Assembly: GCA_955652155.1 (NCBI GenBank) | Contig: CATPAT010000026.1 | Coordinates: 1 to 6,347 of the forward strand | Origin: an uncultured Chthoniobacterales bacterium | Lineage (GTDB): Bacteria; Verrucomicrobiota; Verrucomicrobiia; Chthoniobacterales; UBA10450 | DNA: 6,347 nt | Reading direction: 5' to 3' | Part shown: piece after piece, positions 5,001 through 6,347 of the stretch | How the letters are laid out: each line of letters opens with the position of its first letter | Numbering within the stretch: position 1 is the stretch's first letter | The notes under the pieces: generated by a model | Told to the model about the DNA's origin: nothing | What the model saw: the letters and a program-made list of their open reading frames with translations, nothing else | Databases searched by the model: none | Program-made: the position numbers and the translations under genes

Positions 5001-6115
5001 AAAAGGTCCCGCTTTCCCGTGTTTTCGTGAACGACGAAGTGCGTGAGGCCGCCATGCGCGCGATCAATTCGGGCTGGTACATCCTCGGCGCGGAGTGCGA
5101 GGCATTCGAAGCTGAGCTGGCCGCCTTCGTCGGAACGAAAGAAGCGGTCCTTTGTTCGTCATGGACGACCGGCGCTTTGATGCTGCATCACGCCATGGGA
5201 GTTTGTCCCGGCGACGAAATCCTCGTTCCATCGCACACCGCGTTTCCATCAATTGAACCGATGATTCATCGGGGAGCGCGGCCGGTTTTCATCGATATCG
5301 ACGAGACCTACTGCATCGATGTCGATCTTCTCGAGGCATCAATGAGTGAGCGCACGGTCGGAATCATTCCAGTCCATCTTTACGGGCATCCCGCGAACAT
5401 GGACGGAATTTTTCTGGCCGCGAAGAAACACGGGCTTTGGGTGGTCGAAGATTGCGCCCAGGCTTTTGGCGCGGAGTATCGCGGCCGACGCGTCGGTTCG
5501 ATCGGAGGCGCCGGCGTGTTTTCGTTTTATCCGTCGAAAAATCTCACCGTCATGGGCGATGGCGGCTGTATCACCACCAACGATTCCGTTCTCGCAGGCA
5601 AACTGCGAATGCTGCGCAATCACGGCGAGAAATCAAAGTACGTGCACGACTTCGTTGGCTACAATTTTCGTTTCAATGAAATTCAAGCGGCGATCGGTCG
5701 GGTCGAGCTGCGTAACGTCGAGAAGTTGAACGAGCACCGGCGAGACGTTGCGGCGCGTTACAACGATCGGTTGGAGGGCGTCGTCCAAATTCCAACCGAG
5801 CGGCCATGGGCCCGTGCCGTTTATCATATGTACGTCATCCGGACCGAGCGGCGCGACGCACTGGCGCAATTCTTGACAGAGAAAGGGATCGTAACCGGAA
5901 TTCATTATCCGGTGCCGAACCATCAGCAGCCAGCCATCATCAAATCGTGTTCCGACCTGCCGCGCTTGCCGAAGACGGAAGAAGTCGTGACTCAAATTCT
6001 TTCGCTCCCGATTTACGGCGATCTGCCGATGGAAGATGTCGATTACGTTTGCGACGCTATCCTGGAATTTTTCGGCAAGTTCACCACGGCGAATCCGTCC
6101 GGTGGCGGAAAATGA
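4997..6115 (+). CDS. DegT/DnrJ/EryC1/StrS family sugar aminotransferase
   Basis: This 372-residue PLP-dependent aminotransferase has full family length. Such enzymes move an amino group, usually from glutamate, to a keto group on a nucleotide-activated sugar for LPS, capsule or glycosylated metabolites. The PLP Lys is K181 in FSFYPSKNL, followed by VMGDGG. Asp152 in VVEDCAQAFGA holds the pyridine nitrogen. The phosphate region is CSSWTTGAL (53-61), with Trp where many members have Gly or Ala. VHLYGHPANMDGI, GYNFRFNEIQAAIG (221-234), HYPVPNHQQPAI and LSLPIYGDLP complete the fold. The last residues (TTANPSGGGK) look like a loose tail. The product (3- or 4-amino sugar) cannot be told from sequence alone. 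It is followed 30 bases later by the LAB_N gene on the same strand, probably in one operon, and diverges from the methyltransferase. Confidence 0.93.
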   Translation: MKKVPLSRVFVNDEVREAAMRAINSGWYILGAECEAFEAELAAFVGTKEAVLCSSWTTGALMLHHAMGVCPGDEILVPSHTAFPSIEPMIHRGARPVFIDIDETYCIDVDLLEASMSERTVGIIPVHLYGHPANMDGIFLAAKKHGLWVVEDCAQAFGAEYRGRRVGSIGGAGVFSFYPSKNLTVMGDGGCITTNDSVLAGKLRMLRNHGEKSKYVHDFVGYNFRFNEIQAAIGRVELRNVEKLNEHRRDVAARYNDRLEGVVQIPTERPWARAVYHMYVIRTERRDALAQFLTEKGIVTGIHYPVPNHQQPAIIKSCSDLPRLPKTEEVVTQILSLPIYGDLPMEDVDYVCDAILEFFGKFTTANPSGGGK

Positions 6116-6145
6116 TAATGCCGGAACTGAACAGTTAAATTACCT

Positions 6146-6347
6146 ATGAATCTTCTATCCTCTATTGCCACGACGTGGTTCGGCCACGAACATCGTTTTC
6201 TTGGCCTCGACTGGAATTATCTCGTGATTCTCGGCTTGATCGGGACCGCCACCTTCTCGATGCGTTTTCTCGTCCAATGGTGGGCGTCGGAACGACAGGG
6301 TGAAAGCGTGATCCCAGTGTCGTTCTGGTACTGGAGTATCGCCGGCA
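6146..6347 (+). CDS. LAB_N domain membrane protein (lipid-A-disaccharide synthase N-terminal-like), 3' partial
   Basis: The first 67 codons of a gene run off the right edge. After a short N-terminus (MNLLSSIATTWFGHEH) comes a membrane helix around NYLVILGLIGTATFSMRFLV. Then follows the diagnostic block QWWASERQGESVIPVSFWYW, which matches the conserved LAB_N pattern (QW.xSE....S.iP..FWy.S..G). LAB_N occurs fused to LpxB in some bacteria, but more often as a stand-alone small membrane protein next to polyprenyl-phosphate sugar transferases of the GtrB/ArnC type. Which form this is cannot be seen here. The ATG at 6146 is the only reasonable start and has no clear ribosome site. Its place after a sugar aminotransferase supports a role in lipid-linked sugar or lipid A modification. 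Confidence 0.88.
   Translation, partial: MNLLSSIATTWFGHEHRFLGLDWNYLVILGLIGTATFSMRFLVQWWASERQGESVIPVSFWYWSIAG

Noticed and set aside
6112..6138. An 8-codon ORF (ATGATAATG...TAA) overlapping the aminotransferase stop as ATGA
   Set aside because: Too short to support, with no ribosome site and no link in frame or spacing to the LAB_N start at 6146.

Overview
The window is a piece of a moderately GC-rich bacterial chromosome, dense with genes on both strands. No rRNA, tRNA, phage, transposase or CRISPR sequence was seen. An S46 dipeptidyl-peptidase, a stand-alone LAB_N protein, weak Shine-Dalgarno signals and a palindromic intergenic element with TGTAGCC ends together suggest a soil or aquatic Verrucomicrobiota (Chthoniobacterales-like) or Acidobacteriota genome. 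This placement is inferred from gene content and style, not from a marker gene.

Left part (1-3168). A dienelactone-hydrolase family gene enters from the left on the + strand. It is broken by one extra base in a run of seven A, which puts its catalytic His out of frame with its Cys and Asp. It converges on a - strand group read from right to left: a newly noticed 48-codon ORF for a one-helix membrane peptide, a secreted S46 dipeptidyl-peptidase with an intact triad and a DPP7-type specificity glycine, and a SnoaL/NTF2-like protein whose ribosome binding site overlaps the peptidase stop codon.

Right part (3187-6347). A PAPS-dependent sulfotransferase (+) converges on a SAM-dependent methyltransferase (-). 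The two meet in a 74-bp element made of two hairpins inside 8-bp inverted ends, and those ends supply the TAG stop codon of both genes in the same phase. Divergent from the methyltransferase, a DegT/DnrJ/EryC1/StrS sugar aminotransferase begins. It is preceded by a 25-codon ORF that overlaps its start as ATGA, and followed by the start of a LAB_N membrane protein that runs off the right edge.

The sulfotransferase, methyltransferase, amino-sugar transaminase and LAB_N protein fit a locus that builds or decorates surface glycan or lipid-linked sugar. The left group fits outer-compartment peptide breakdown. No wholly new system is evident. The most interesting items are the stop-supplying palindromic element, the unannotated membrane peptide with a pilin-like FxxxEY signature, and small ORFs that touch the starts of two larger genes.
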